Shown here: positions 9,574 to 20,218 of the stretch, piece after piece | Layout of the letters: each line of letters opens with the position of its first letter | Numbering within the stretch: position 1 is the stretch's first letter | Assembly (NCBI GenBank): GCA_025594325.1 | Contig: JANHCV010000006.1 | Coordinates: 62,001 to 126,000, forward strand | Source: Blastocladiella emersonii ATCC 22665 | Taxonomy: Eukaryota > Blastocladiomycota > Blastocladiomycetes > Blastocladiales > Blastocladiaceae | Direction of reading: 5' to 3' | DNA: 64,000 nt | Position numbers and translations under genes: made by a program | The notes under the pieces: generated by a model | The model's database searches: none | What the model saw: the letters and a program-made list of their open reading frames with translations, nothing else | Told to the model about the DNA's origin: nothing

Positions 9574-9613
9574 GAACGAGTCTGGCGCGTCGTTGAGCAC
9601 GGCGGGCACCTTG
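9574..9613. other. 40-bp asymmetric spacer at palindrome centre
   Basis: Pairing stops between 9573 and 9614. The 40 bases between are not self-complementary. Read on the minus strand they give 13 codons (KVPAVLNDAPDSF) that run without a break into the left-arm helicase frame. On the plus strand the right-arm copy of that frame is preceded by unrelated codons. The spacer therefore belongs to the left-arm gene, and the right arm looks like the inverted copy. It does not resemble a sequencing adapter. Confidence 0.9.
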
Positions 9614-11031
9614 TACCTGCGCATGACGTCAAATCAATTGACGGTCCCCGAGCACGTGGATCGAGTCCAGGTCGCGCACTGGCGCACTACACGCGCTGTT
9701 TGTCTCGTGAAGAGCAACCGATTTGCCAACAATCCACCATGGGGCAACGAAATGAACGCGCTCTGCCTCGTCGAGGCGTCGGACACGCTGTGCAACCTGA
9801 TCAACTCGCGTACGACCACTCAGCTTCAGCAGCAGAGTCGACAAAAACGGCAAAAACGTCCTCAAGGAGATCCTCAAGAAGCCCAGACTCACGGTTATCG
9901 CGCCCAACAACCACACGCGCCACGCCTTCAACCTGCTCTACACACGGCTTGCAGCAGCAAACCCAAACCGCATCATGTTCCAGATCAAGGGCAACATCAC
10001 GCGCCCGTGTGATAGGCGTCGCACGCGTGAACGCGTCGCCATCTGCGACAAGGACGTGTTCTGCCTCAAAGGAGAGCCAGAAACCACGACTGAACTGCCA
10101 GCCATCCTCAAGCTCTTTGTTGGAATGGAGATGCGCGTCAAGACCAACGAGTGCGTAGCAAAGGGGTGCGCGAACAGTGCGGTTGGCGTTGTGCACCACA
10201 TTGACTGGAAGCCTGAGACCACATTCACGCGAACCGCGTCCAACATGTACCGGCCATCCTGCGCTCCACTCAACGTGTGGATCGACCTGCCCGACGCTCC
10301 TTGTGGCCCTCGCTTCCCAGGCATGCTGGCCGCGTGGCCTGACACGGTCATCCCGCTTGCTGTGGAGAAGAAGGACTTCCTGTACATGGCGGGCGGTTCC
10401 ACGTTGCGAGAGCGGGTCGTCAGCACAACGGGGGATTCGCTCCCGCTCTGTGTCAACAACACCAAAACCAAAACCAAAACCAAAACCAAAACCAAAGCCA
10501 ACAGGAGCAAGTATCCTAATCATGTCGTCGTCACGCACATTGAGCAGTACCCAATGGTCCCAGCCTTCGCCATGACGGTCCACGGGGTTCAAGGCGTGAC
10601 CAAGAACGCCATCGCCCTGGCAGATCTGCGTCCCGCGGGCATGGAGCGTCTCATCAGCGGCGCTTCCCTGTACGTGGCGTTATCGCAGCTTCGTCGCTCA
10701 AAGTACCTGTGGGTGCTTCAGCCGATCCCAAGAGCCGTGCTCAAGTCCATGGAAGCCGGATCCACTTGCAGTGGCCGAGGACAAGCGGCTCCAGATGCTC
10801 GACGAGCTGACCAAGCCTGCCTTTGATCAAGGTACAGCCATCGCACCAGGCGACCCGCGCATCGCCAAGCTCTTCAATGACGCGATTCTCTTCTCGCGTC
10901 AGCACGCGGCTGAGAAGCTAGTCGCCAAGCGCGCGTCAGATGCTCTCAATGCAAGGTTTTGGCGATTGGCCAACAAACGTGCTGGAGGCGAGGACGGCTC
11001 ACAGAACGCCAAGAAACAGAAAACACAGTAG
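9614..11031 (+). pseudogene. PIF1-like DNA helicase, C-terminal half, frameshifted (right arm)
   Basis: Exact mirror of the left-arm copy, now on the plus strand. Coding sense begins at the arm edge (TACCTGCGCATG...). The codons 5' of it in the spacer do not continue the protein, so this copy has even less N-terminus than the left one. The same two frame changes occur near 9847 and 10751. Conserved helicase motifs VHGVQGVTKNA and SLYVALSQLRRSKY lie at about 10575-10710. The tail frame 10771-11031 ends in NAKKQKTQ. Confidence 0.75.
10461..10497 (+). repeat. (CCAAAA)n hexanucleotide microsatellite (right arm)
   Basis: Mirror of the left-arm repeat, encoding Lys-Thr alternation within the helicase frame. 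Confidence 0.85.
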
Positions 11032-11863
11032 AGTATTAACGTAGTGTATTCCATCATCTAATCCATCAATAGCACGATTTCCATAGCTTGATCACCTAAA
11101 CCTCCTGTGCGGGACGCACGCGACAGCACCTCCACCACTCGTGCACCAAACGTGGCGGGGGCTTTAGCCCTCAATTGAAAACCAAACGCGAAAGCGTTTA
11201 GGTGCATCAAGTACTAGGTGTGTGTGCTGCGCACACACTTGGGTCTCAGCTGTAGCTTTAGTCTGCCGTGTCAATGATGAGAACAGCAGCGCAGGTACAA
11301 TGCGCGCAGTAGGCACGCGTCCATGGCCAACTCCCCCACGGCCATGAGCATTGTGGCCGCGGAAAATCACGTTATTCGGTTGAGCAAGCACTCAAAGCCG
11401 TGGCTCATGGTTGGAACTGAAGCTGGACTCAAACAAGTCGCGCTGGCTGCCTGATAGTCTGTGCCAGTTAAGTAAACCGAGTTAACAAAGTTGAGGAGCG
11501 GGAGAAGCCCTCGTGACCAAGGTCGCAGCCGCCCACGCCGCCTTGTTCCTGAGCGCGGATTGTCCGCAGCCTTGCTGGAGAGAACGTTCGCCCAAGCACC
11601 TGCTCATGGTCCCGGTCCATGAGAAGCAGTCTAAGAACCAGTCGACCTCACGCACCTGTACCAGCCGTGTGCTTTCTGTGTTGCGGTTCGTAAGCTTGCG
11701 ATCCACCTCGCCGAACTGGTACGAGGCTTCATTGGCGGCACCCTTTGCAAACAAAGAAGCCACTGACAAGAAGGCCAAGGCCAGGTCCGCGGCAGCGACG
11801 GTCGCTGGGTTGCTGATTGGCGGGTGAAGGATCAAGCGCGGTGTGTTGCAGTGGGCGGGAAGG
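11032..11863. other. No clear gene (right arm copy of 7324-8155)
   Basis: Mirror of the left-arm spacer. Only short frames and small hairpins; nothing recognised. Confidence 0.4.
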
Positions 11864-12029
11864 TTAATAAAAACTTGGATAATTTGGACAACGCCATGAA
11901 GCGCCGCAGTGTATGATTTGGGCACCGCCAACCTCAATATTGGTCGTGTACACATTGCAGCTGAGCTCCTTGTTGAGCGCGGCAAAGCCCGTGAGGATGA
12001 TGAGCTGGGCGTCACCCTGACTCGCGTTC
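11864..12029 (-). pseudogene. 3' flank of the interrupted gene (right arm)
   Basis: Mirror of 7158-7323. On the minus strand it reads NASQGDAQLIILTGFAAL and ends at a stop at 11864-11866. It rejoins in frame with 15859-16048 if the DIRS element is removed. Confidence 0.5.
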
Positions 12030-12531
12030 TTGAGGCACCACCGCTAGAGCCACTGAAGGTGGCGTGTGGTGGGTGATGGAGGAAACCACGCAGAACCGTA
12101 GGTGATGGATAAGCCACTTCACGTGATATTCGTAGACTAATAAAACCAAAACAAACGACCCGGTCTGAACCCCGCCTCAAGCGGCATGCCCAACCGGATG
12201 AGAGAAACAAAGGGAGAGGAGACGCGGCTGCAGCTGCGTGGGTGGGCCCGGTCTGTGTGGTTTCCATCACCACACGCCACCTTCAGTGGCTCTAGCGGTG
12301 GTGCCTCAAGAAACCACGCAGAACCGTAGGTGATGGATTTTTTGTGCCGTAGCCACAACCCCAAGCACGCAGGCGCTGTGGACGCGGCGCGTGGCAGCAG
12401 TCCCACTTGGCCGCGGAGCGCGATCTTGACCATGGTGCGGGACGGGCGGCAGAGGACGAGGAACAGGTGCACTGCGAGTGCGAGGAGCTGGAGCACGCGG
12501 CGGGCCAAGGAAGGACGCGTTTTGGGCGAGC

Positions 12532-14526
12532 TCAGCTGCTCGAGTCGCGCCACGCATCGTGTTGTAGCCGCCAGACAAAGACACCCAATGCTGACAGATG
12601 AACACGGTGCGTAGTCGGCGACTCCCGCAGCACCGCGCTGGAAGGCAGGTGCAGCGGCTTGGCCGTCGCGAGCGGGAGCAGCGCCAGGTACCACGGCTGC
12701 GACTGCCACGCCGGCGTGACGAGGATCAGATCGCAAATCCGCGCCGATCGCACCCGTTGGGCGACCCGCGCGATCTGGTTCGGCGGCGGAAACGCGTACG
12801 CGCCCGTCCTTGGCCACTGGAACTTGAACGCGTCGGTGCCCAGTGCTTGCGGATCCGGCTGCAGCGAGTAGTAGGCCGGGAGCTGCGTGTTGACTTGGTT
12901 GGCGAACAGGTCGACTGTCGGGCTCGCGCGCAGCGCCGCCATGGCGCGCTTGAACGCCGCCAACGTCAGCGAGTACCGGTGCCGATTGACGAGGACCCGG
13001 CTCGCGCAGTCCGCCGCCACGTTCTCGACGCCCTTGATGAACAACGCCGTCAGGTGGATGTTGTACTCGAGCAGGAGCGACCACAGCTCCTTGGCCAGCG
13101 CCAGCAGCTTGGGCGACGCCGTGCCGCCCTGCTTGTTGACCATGGCGATCGCTGTCGTGTTGTTGGACCGGAGCTGCACCGCCCGACCCAACCACTCGCG
13201 GCACTTGATCTTGACGGCGAACAGGATCGTCTTGAGCTCGCGGTAGTTGCTCGACTGCGCCGCCTCCCACGGCGACCACGACCCCTGCGTTGTGCCGTCT
13301 GAGAAAACGATCCCCCAGCCCGTCTGGCTGGCGTCTGTTGTGGTCGTGAACTCGATGGCCGCGGTTGGCGGGATGAACAAACGACCGTTCCAGCGACGAA
13401 CGTTGGTCACCCACCACGTCAGCTCCTTGCGGGCGCTCGGCGAGATTGGAATCGTCGCCGCCCACGACGACGTGCGCGCGAGGCCAAATGACAGGCAGCG
13501 CTGGAGCCACCGCTGCTGGATCAGCGCTGGCCGGAACCCCTGCGCCGTTGAGTTGAGCATGCCAAGGACCGCTGCCAGCCGGCGCGCTGAGCACCGACCC
13601 GCCGCAAGCAGCGAGCGGCACTCGCGCTCGATCTTGCGGACCTTCTCCTTGGGGAGCGACAGCGTCATGTTGGTCGTGTTGATCTTGAACCCGAGGAACG
13701 TCTGGACGCGGGCGGGGACGAGACACGACTTGGTCAGGTTCAGGGTGTAGCCCAGGGCCAGCAGCTGGCGAGCAAGAGCGGCGAGAGTCGCGCGCACCTG
13801 CTCGGGTGTCTCGCCAATCACCAGAATGTCGTCGATGTACTGGACGAACTTGTGCCCCGCCGCGCGCAACGGCTGGAGCGCGCCCTGGATCACCTTGGTG
13901 AACAGGCGCGGCGCCAACCCAAGACCAAACGGGAGGACGCGCCAGCGCCACGTCCGACCGGCCCAGTTGAAGGCCAGGAAGTCGCGGTGCGCGGGGTGCA
14001 CTGGCACACTGTGGTACGCCGACTTGAGGTCGAGCTTGGCCAGGTAGCATCCCCTGGACAGCATCGGCGTCGCCACCGCGAGCGACTCCATCTTGAACGA
14101 GTTGCGCGTCAGGTGCTCAGACAGCTCCAACATGTCAAAGCAGAGCCGGTCCTTGTTGGGCTAGCGGACAAGGAACGGCGACAACAGGTACCGCGGACGC
14201 GGGCACGGCTCCACTGCCCCCGTCGCGATGAGCTCGTCGATCTGCAGCGTGATCTTGGCCAGGTCCTTGTCCGAGTGGCGGAACTCGCGCATCGGCGCCG
14301 CCGAACGATCCGGCGGCGGCGTCATGAACGACAGGCGGACGCCCTTGGTCGCCATCTTGCGCGCCTCGACGTTGGTCGTCCTCGAGGCCCACTGGTCCGC
14401 CCTCATGGACGTGTTGACCACCTCGAGCGGGAAACGCGTGCCCTTGGCGAGCGTCGACAGGAAGATCTCGTCCTCGGAGCTGGCCGCCGGCGCGACTGTT
14501 GCAACGGCCGCTAGTTGAGCTTTGGG
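12532..14526 (-). pseudogene. DIRS reverse transcriptase/RNase H frame with in-frame stop (right arm)
   Basis: Mirror of 4661-6655. The in-frame stop is at 14161-14163. The RT core with YIDD and the RNase H and DIRS C-terminal regions lie in 14133-12532 and are identical in translation to the left copy. Confidence 0.85.
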
Positions 14527-15555
14527 TTGGACTGCGGCTGCTGTTGAGGCTGCTGCTGTTGAGGCCGCTGCTGTTGAGGTTGCTGGTACTGCTGCTGGTA
14601 CTGCTGGTGGCCGCGGAAGCCACCGCGACCCCAGCCGCGCCCCTGCGCGGCTGGGGCGCCTTGGGAAGATGCGGCGCCGCCACGACCACTGCCGTCGCCG
14701 CCCGAGGCGTTTCCCGCCCTGTTGGCGAGCTTGATGATAGCGTTGGTAGACTGGACCGTGCGAGCGGCGTCGAAGGTGCGCTCGACATTGGGACCAAAGA
14801 GGAACCGGTCACCGTCGCTGGGGACCGAGCGGACGAACTCGGCGACCGCCGCCGGGAAGCGGGCGCCAGCGGCCACGTTGTCGCGACGCGCAGCTTTGAG
14901 AAGGCCGAAATGGTGCCGGTTGTGCGCGAGCTGGTCGCGCGCTGCATTGTGCATGGCCCAGAGGGTCGCGACGAGACGAGGGGGATGCAGGTACGTCTCG
15001 ATGAGCTGCTGGCCTGCCCCGTCAAGGACGGGCTGGCCGTTGGCGTCGAACATGGGCTTGGGCGGGTAGACGAAGCCGGCGAGGTCGTCCGGACCGAGCG
15101 CGTCACCGGCGGCGTCGCCATAGCAGCGGCGGAAGCCGTCTGGATCGACGCGGCGTAGAAGCTCTTGAGCGTAGTGCAGCTGCTGTAGCGCGACGCGAGC
15201 ACTGAGGTTGAGCTTGGACTGGTAGTCGCGCAGGCGCTTCTCGACCACAGCATGGGTCCAGCCGGTACCGGAAGCGCCCTCAAAGCCAACGCGGGCAAAG
15301 ACGTCGATCTCGGACAGCGAGTTGAAGAGGGGATGATCAGGCGCAGGGTACTGCTGGCCGAACCCGTGGTTCTGGAGGCGGCCACCCGCGCGGTTGTCGA
15401 TGAAGGAGTCCAGAAGCGGCTGCGTGAGGGCATGACCGCCACGGGCGCGCTCGTACCAGCTGGCGAGAGCCCTGCCGCGTGGAGGGTCCGCGCGGTGCAA
15501 GGGCGCCAGTGGGGAGGACGCATGAGGATCAGCTTCTGCTTGTTGTTGTTCATGT

Positions 15556-15590
<35 letters not shown>

Positions 15591-15668
15591 CCCGAGCTGC
15601 TGGCAGAGTACAGCGACTTCCTGCTGGAGGCCGAGGAACGCCTGGCCCAGGACTGCTGCATCGTCCAT
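14511..15668 (-). CDS. DIRS gag-like protein, glutamine-rich (right arm)
   Basis: Mirror of 3519-4676, 385 aa, with the same glutamine run and Q/P-rich tail. The frameshift heptamer is at 14520-14526. Identical translation and identical Q-tract length to the left copy. Confidence 0.75.
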
Positions 15669-15858
15669 GAAAGAGTAGTGTGTGTAGAGCAGATTGCGTG
15701 GAGTTACAGGGCGACAGCGTCGCCGTGGACCAAATCAGTTGCCGGTCGGGCGTGACGTGAAGAGGCGGGGTTCAGACCAGGTCGTTTGTTTTGGTTTTAT
15801 TAGTCTACGAATATCACGTGAAGTGGCTTATCCATCACCTACGGTTCTGCGTGGTTTC

Positions 15859-16048
15859 TGGGCGATGGCTATCGAGCGGAACGCAACAAGCGTCGCCGTG
15901 AGTATCTTTTGCACGCGGCCGACGTCTGACCAGCGATCAGGACCGAGCCCAAGATGATCTCGACGCAGGGCCCGTCCTTGATGTCCATCGCGTCAACGAC
16001 GTACATGTGCGCCTCGCCCTTAACCTTATCAACGACGCGTTGGAGCGA
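15859..16048 (-). pseudogene. 5' flank of the interrupted gene (right arm)
   Basis: Mirror of 3139-3328: protein-like stretches MYVVDAMDIKDGPCV and LGPDRWSDVGRVQKILTATL in neighbouring frames, abutting the DIRS left terminus. Confidence 0.4.
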
Positions 16049-17118
16049 GACAGAATTGTGTCGTGCAGGTCGACCCGCACGACGTAGTACGCGGTGTCGA
16101 GTACAATTTGCGGCTGACTACTTTCAGTGCGATACAGCGGGCGCGTACACGCCTGACGCTGCTGACCCTTCTTTCTTATCGCCGGGCTAGGCTCAGTTAG
16201 CGGGCGCGATCCAGCCGTGGTTGTGGACCCCGGTGTTGTACTCTGTCTGTTTTGGGGTCGCGTTGCACCGCTCTCGCCTTGCTGCGTGCATGTTGAGCTT
16301 TCTCCAGTCAATGTGTACGTCACGTCATCGCTACCCCTCAGTAATCACTTTGTAGACGGTACCCATCGCCAAGAATGAAATCATTTCCTTGCAAACGACA
16401 ACCGAGATCTATGACCTTGAACTACCTCGGTAATCGGGCGATTCACAAACTTTCAATTTTTTTGCGCTTCAAGAAAAAGAAAAAGACGGATCAAAGCGCG
16501 ACAGTTCGGGCGGCCAGATTGAAGTCAGTTTGGGGAAACAGCGGGAATAGAGGACCTATATTTTGCGCCGGCTGCTTCATAATGATTTTTTGCGCGACCT
16601 TGATGCTGCGCTGATTGTTGTTCTTCGAAAGCAGTCGTAACGGTTGGCAACGGAGCTGCAGGCGGGGTCGGAGAGCGGTGGCTCAGCGGGTGGCTCAGCG
16701 GGTGGCGCAGCAGTGGGAGACACCAGCGACTGACCGCTCCACTGTCGCTGCGACTTGCCGCGCACTCAAAGACGTTCAAGTAGGTCGCCGCATCAAATAA
16801 GCAGTGTCAGAATTTTTATTACACCGGGCTGAGGCCAATGCGGGGAGTCGGGGACTTGGAATGAGAGCTAGACCAAGAGAGTTGGGGTCGGGGGCCAGAA
16901 CTGCAGACAAAGCTTGGTTCACGTGCAGGTTGATGTCTCTGATAGGTTTCAATTGCTCAAACAGAAACTCAGCTTCGCTAAAGCTACAGCTGAGAACAAT
17001 GTCATGCCTGCAAACTCGCGCCAAACCACCAGCCAACTGACCACCCAACCAACACGTTGTTGCGTATGTGCACGACTCACGCGCAGTCGACGCGCTCCCT
17101 TCTCCAGTCGATCAGATC
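16049..17118. other. Gene-poor palindrome sequence, right arm
   Basis: Mirror of 2069-3138. No supportable gene. Confidence 0.4.
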
Positions 17119-17446
17119 AGGAGCTCTCAAGGAGATTGATTGATTGCAGCGGAAAACCAGCAGTAGCATTAACAGGAGCAGCAGTGGGTTCCGATCCGCC
17201 GAGCGTGAAGGTAACGTTGTCACGTCGCTCAACGTGGATCTGCAGTTCAGCGGAGGGAAAGTGTTTTCTCCTTCGCCTCTACCTCATCCTGCAGGTCGCG
17301 GAACCGAACGGAACATCTCACACGAATCACCCAAGAAAAGGACCCGGCTTACAAGCTGATCCAAGCTGAGGCGGTCGCAAGTGTACTGCCAGCCAGTATC
17401 ATCGTTTTTGCCAACTTCAACGTGCTCGCATTGTAGCACGAAGCCA
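17119..17446 (-). pseudogene. Coding-like remnants in shifting frames (right arm)
   Basis: Mirror of 1741-2068, with the same protein-like pieces on the minus strand. No family recognised. Confidence 0.3.
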
Positions 17447-18841
17447 TCCCGGACGGCGGCACGAGGTACTTGTAGTGCTGAGACTTGCTGGTACTCACGT
17501 CCATAAGCGCGAGGAAAGGAATGCGCCAGGCGGGCTGACCCGCAAACGACCGTCTGCAACGGAAGAGACGGACTCTCTCGCCAAGCTGGTCGAAGGGCTC
17601 GCAGTCGCCTTTGTCCGATTTGGGAAAACACAATACGTTGAGGCATACGCCCCCGATATCGTTTCAAGACGGAATACCAGCCGCGACCGGGTTGGAGAAC
17701 CGGGCAAGTAGCGGCAAAAAGGCCTCATTCATGTGTATATCCACGGCCGCCTGCACACAGGCGCTGCGTACCTGGTTCAACATTTGCGAGTTGTGCCTGA
17801 GGAAACAAGACACATATCCGTGGAGTTCGTTGGAGCGTGATGGACTGGCGATCCTTGGAGGGCGAATTCCAACGGACCGTTGGCGCAATGCACAGCTTCA
17901 AGTGCTGGCGTGTAAACTGCATACCAAGGCTTGCTAAGCAACGCAAAAAGAATAGCTTGCAGACTTCCACCGCGAGACGGCAAGGTAGAAGAGGGCCGCA
18001 ATCAGCAAACCAGACTGGGCCGGGCCAGGAAGGCAGTGACTGCACGCGTCAAGGAGCTGATGGCATACGAAAGCGATTAGGTCGAGAACTGAGAACTTGA
18101 CACAATAGATTCCGTCCATCCGCAGACAACGACCGTTCCAGATCTTGGGGTAAATTTGACGGCCCCCAAGTCGCCAAGGCGAATACAGCGACACAGGTGC
18201 AAAGCGAGTTCAAGCAACAGCGGAACCGGTGGTGGAGCGAGCCTGTAGTTCCACATAAAAATACAGTAAGATCCGGGTTCTGCGCCAAAAGTTGGGTTGA
18301 CGTCCGGGAGGACGAGGCGCGACAGGGAGTTCTTGAGCGGGGCGCGGATGTAGCGGGGAGTGCGGGTGGGATGCGCAAGAAACCGGCCAGCTATGATGAA
18401 AAACCACGAGCGCCGAGTGATACTTCCACCTCAGGCCGTGGCGTGAACAAAAGTTGAAGCGGACGCGCTTGGGAACCGCGGCTCGGCCAGCTGCAGGGCG
18501 GCGTTCACACTTCTACCTGCGGTAAGCCGAGCCAAGCGAGCTCGATGTTACCCGAGCTGTATTCATGAGATTGCATCAAGTCCATGGGTAGGGTTTCGAG
18601 CGTGGTGTGTTCGAACAGGGGATGGAGAGAGGGCAGGAGAGAGGGGCAGGCAGATCTGGCGCCCTCTGGCACGCGATTGCGCAACGCGTCTCGCACCGCC
18701 GCGACAGCTCGCTCGAGGAGGCGGCCTGGAGGGCGGCCATGCACGAGAAGGCCGAGGTCGAAAGAAACCTGCGCCCGCCAGCTTTATCGCTATCATACGA
18801 CCTTGTGCTCGCTCACAGAGTCAATCGCGTCCGACGTAGTC
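17447..18841. other. Gene-poor palindrome sequence, right arm
   Basis: Mirror of 346-1740. No supportable gene. Confidence 0.5.
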
Positions 18842-19850
18842 CTATCGAGTAGACGTCAGCTTAGCATAATCCCTGGCTGCATTTCGGAGCGAATGAATCG
18901 CGCGCTGGTCGTTCATGACCACGGCGGGCGACGACCCGAACTTGATGATGATGTCGACGTTGCTTGCAGCCGCCTTGTCGAGCGGAGCCGCAGTGTGAAG
19001 GCCCATAGAGAGAAGCCCAGCGACGTTGACGCCTTGATGGGCGAAGGCGGCCAAACAGCAGGCCGAGTTGGCGGGGACAGGCGCCAGGCTCGATGAGGCC
19101 GACCACGACGCGGCCCTCAACCTGCGTGGCGGCGGGCTCAGCCTGTTGCTGGTGCAAAACGGCCGTAGTTTGAGTCGATGATGGCGGGCGACGACTTGGC
19201 TGCACGATCGTCCTGCAAGTCGTCGATCTTGGCGGTGGAACTCTCCGGGGCTCTCTGAAATGCTACACGACACAAACAGCGGTCAGTTTGTGCGCGCGGA
19301 TGGCAGTCAGTCAATCTTGACCAAAAATGCGTACCTCACACGGTCTTGACACGATTCTGCTTCTCGGCCTTGACGGCCTGGTCCGAGTCGTGCAGCTCGA
19401 ACGTCAATACAAGGGCCTTGGTGATGGCGGTGACGGGTACGGCGCAGGTTGGCGCGCGCTTGGTGGCGGAGGCGGGGACGGTTCTCAAGGTCACGGCCTA
19501 GGCGAGCTGTTCAGTCGATGCAGCGGAGAATGCGGCGAGGATCCCTAAGTCGATGATGACGAGCAATCCAAAGAGCTCGACAGACGCCGGGAACGATGGC
19601 GGGCGAGGGCGACGCGACGCAGAGTTGGTCACCTCGGCCTCGGCAATGGCGCGCGGATCGGTTGAGCCGACTCGACGACGACGTTGCGCTTGACGGCAGC
19701 GTTGGCATTACCAAAAGTCGACGCATCGAGGTTAGAAGCGTTTCATGGGACGAGCGAGCGAATCGGGGCCAGCAGAGGGAGAAAAAGCGGGCGGCGTGAT
19801 CTTGCTGCGCCACCACCACCGCTCCACCACCGCTCGCGTCAGCGAAACGC
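18842..19850 (-). pseudogene. Unidentified decayed gene spanning the right arm/unique boundary
   Basis: Minus strand, upstream to downstream: STFGNANAAVKRNVVVESAQ (near 19720-19650); a shifted frame with a hydrophobic segment VELFGLLVIIDLGILAAFSA (near 19580-19515); a TAG stop near 19500; then VTAITKALVLTFELHDSDQA to a stop near 19345. A plausible intron follows (gtacgc near 19336 to gtgtag near 19264), then IDDLQDDRAAKSSPAIIDSN and the tail ending DYAKLTST at 18842. Stops and frame changes separate protein-like pieces, so this is probably a dead gene. The part below 19187 is repeated at the window start. I recognise no family. Confidence 0.4.
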
Positions 19851-20218
19851 TTCCCTGATCATCACGAATCCGGCCTGGGCTGCTGCTGCTGCTTGATTGC
19901 AAGGCGAGAAGAAGATCAGAACCAATCGTGCTGCGGCATGTACACTATCCGATTGTGCGGCCCGGCGGGGGTGCCCGGGCTGGCGTTCACACATCGCAGT
20001 CGATGATGGGCAACGTTTGCTAGAAATCCTAGGTGGGTTTGTATTGCCAGTGTTGAGAGGGTAGTGGTGGGGGTGTAGGAGGTATTCACGCGATGATATG
20101 GGTTGATGCAAGGTCGAGGTTGGGTTTGTGGGGAGGGAAGGGACGGCGCGCGATGCACAGGGTGAGCGGGCGAGCCCCAAACGCTGCCCTACGGACGCCG
20201 CCGGATCCAGTGGTCGGA
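19851..20218. other. Intergenic, no gene seen
   Basis: Short frames only. It contains a CAG/CTG-rich patch near 19875-19895 and an A/T-richer patch near 20030-20100 that may serve the 3' end of the minus-strand gene ending at 20219. Confidence 0.4.

Larger units (their letters stand above)
8156..9613 (-). pseudogene. PIF1-like DNA helicase, C-terminal half, frameshifted (left arm plus spacer)
   Basis: Minus strand. From the spacer the protein reads YLRMTSNQLTVPEHVDRVQV, changes frame near 9340 (into DKNGKNVLKEILKKPRLTVI), then runs 9212-8420 with LFVGMEMRVKTNECVAKGCA, PAFAMTVHGVQGVTKNAIAL and SLYVALSQLRRSKYLWVLQP, the conserved late motifs of PIF1-family helicases. Near 8436 the frame changes again, and the tail MAEDKRLQMLDELTKPAFDQ ... 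NAKKQKTQ ends at 8156. A KTKTKT run is encoded by a hexamer repeat. The Walker A/B half is absent because the palindrome centre cuts the gene. At least one frame change has no obvious splice sites, so I call it a pseudogene. Confidence 0.75.
12030..15858 (-). mobile_element. DIRS-type retroelement, defective (right arm)
   Basis: Exact inverted copy of 3329-7157. ITRs are at 15762-15858 and 12082-12178, the extension at 12030-12081 and the ICR at 12264-12338. Both copies carry the same RT stop codon and the same lack of recombinase, so the second copy arose by duplication of the whole arm and not by a second insertion. Confidence 0.88.
9614..19186 (-). repeat. Right arm of giant palindrome (inverted repeat)
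   Basis: Inverted copy of the left arm. The right arm continues directly into unique sequence at about 19187. Because the left arm leaves the window at base 1, it cannot be seen whether 19187 is the real end of homology. All genes of the left arm are mirrored here in the opposite orientation. Confidence 0.97.

Noticed and set aside
9574-9613. Spacer as a missed sequencing adapter
   Set aside because: It does not look like a hairpin adapter and encodes 13 codons continuous with the helicase frame, although other read fold-back artefacts remain possible.
1-19186. Possible telomere or subtelomere because of palindrome and helicase
   Set aside because: No telomeric repeat array is visible; only the (TTTTGG) hexamer inside a coding frame, which is too short and internal.
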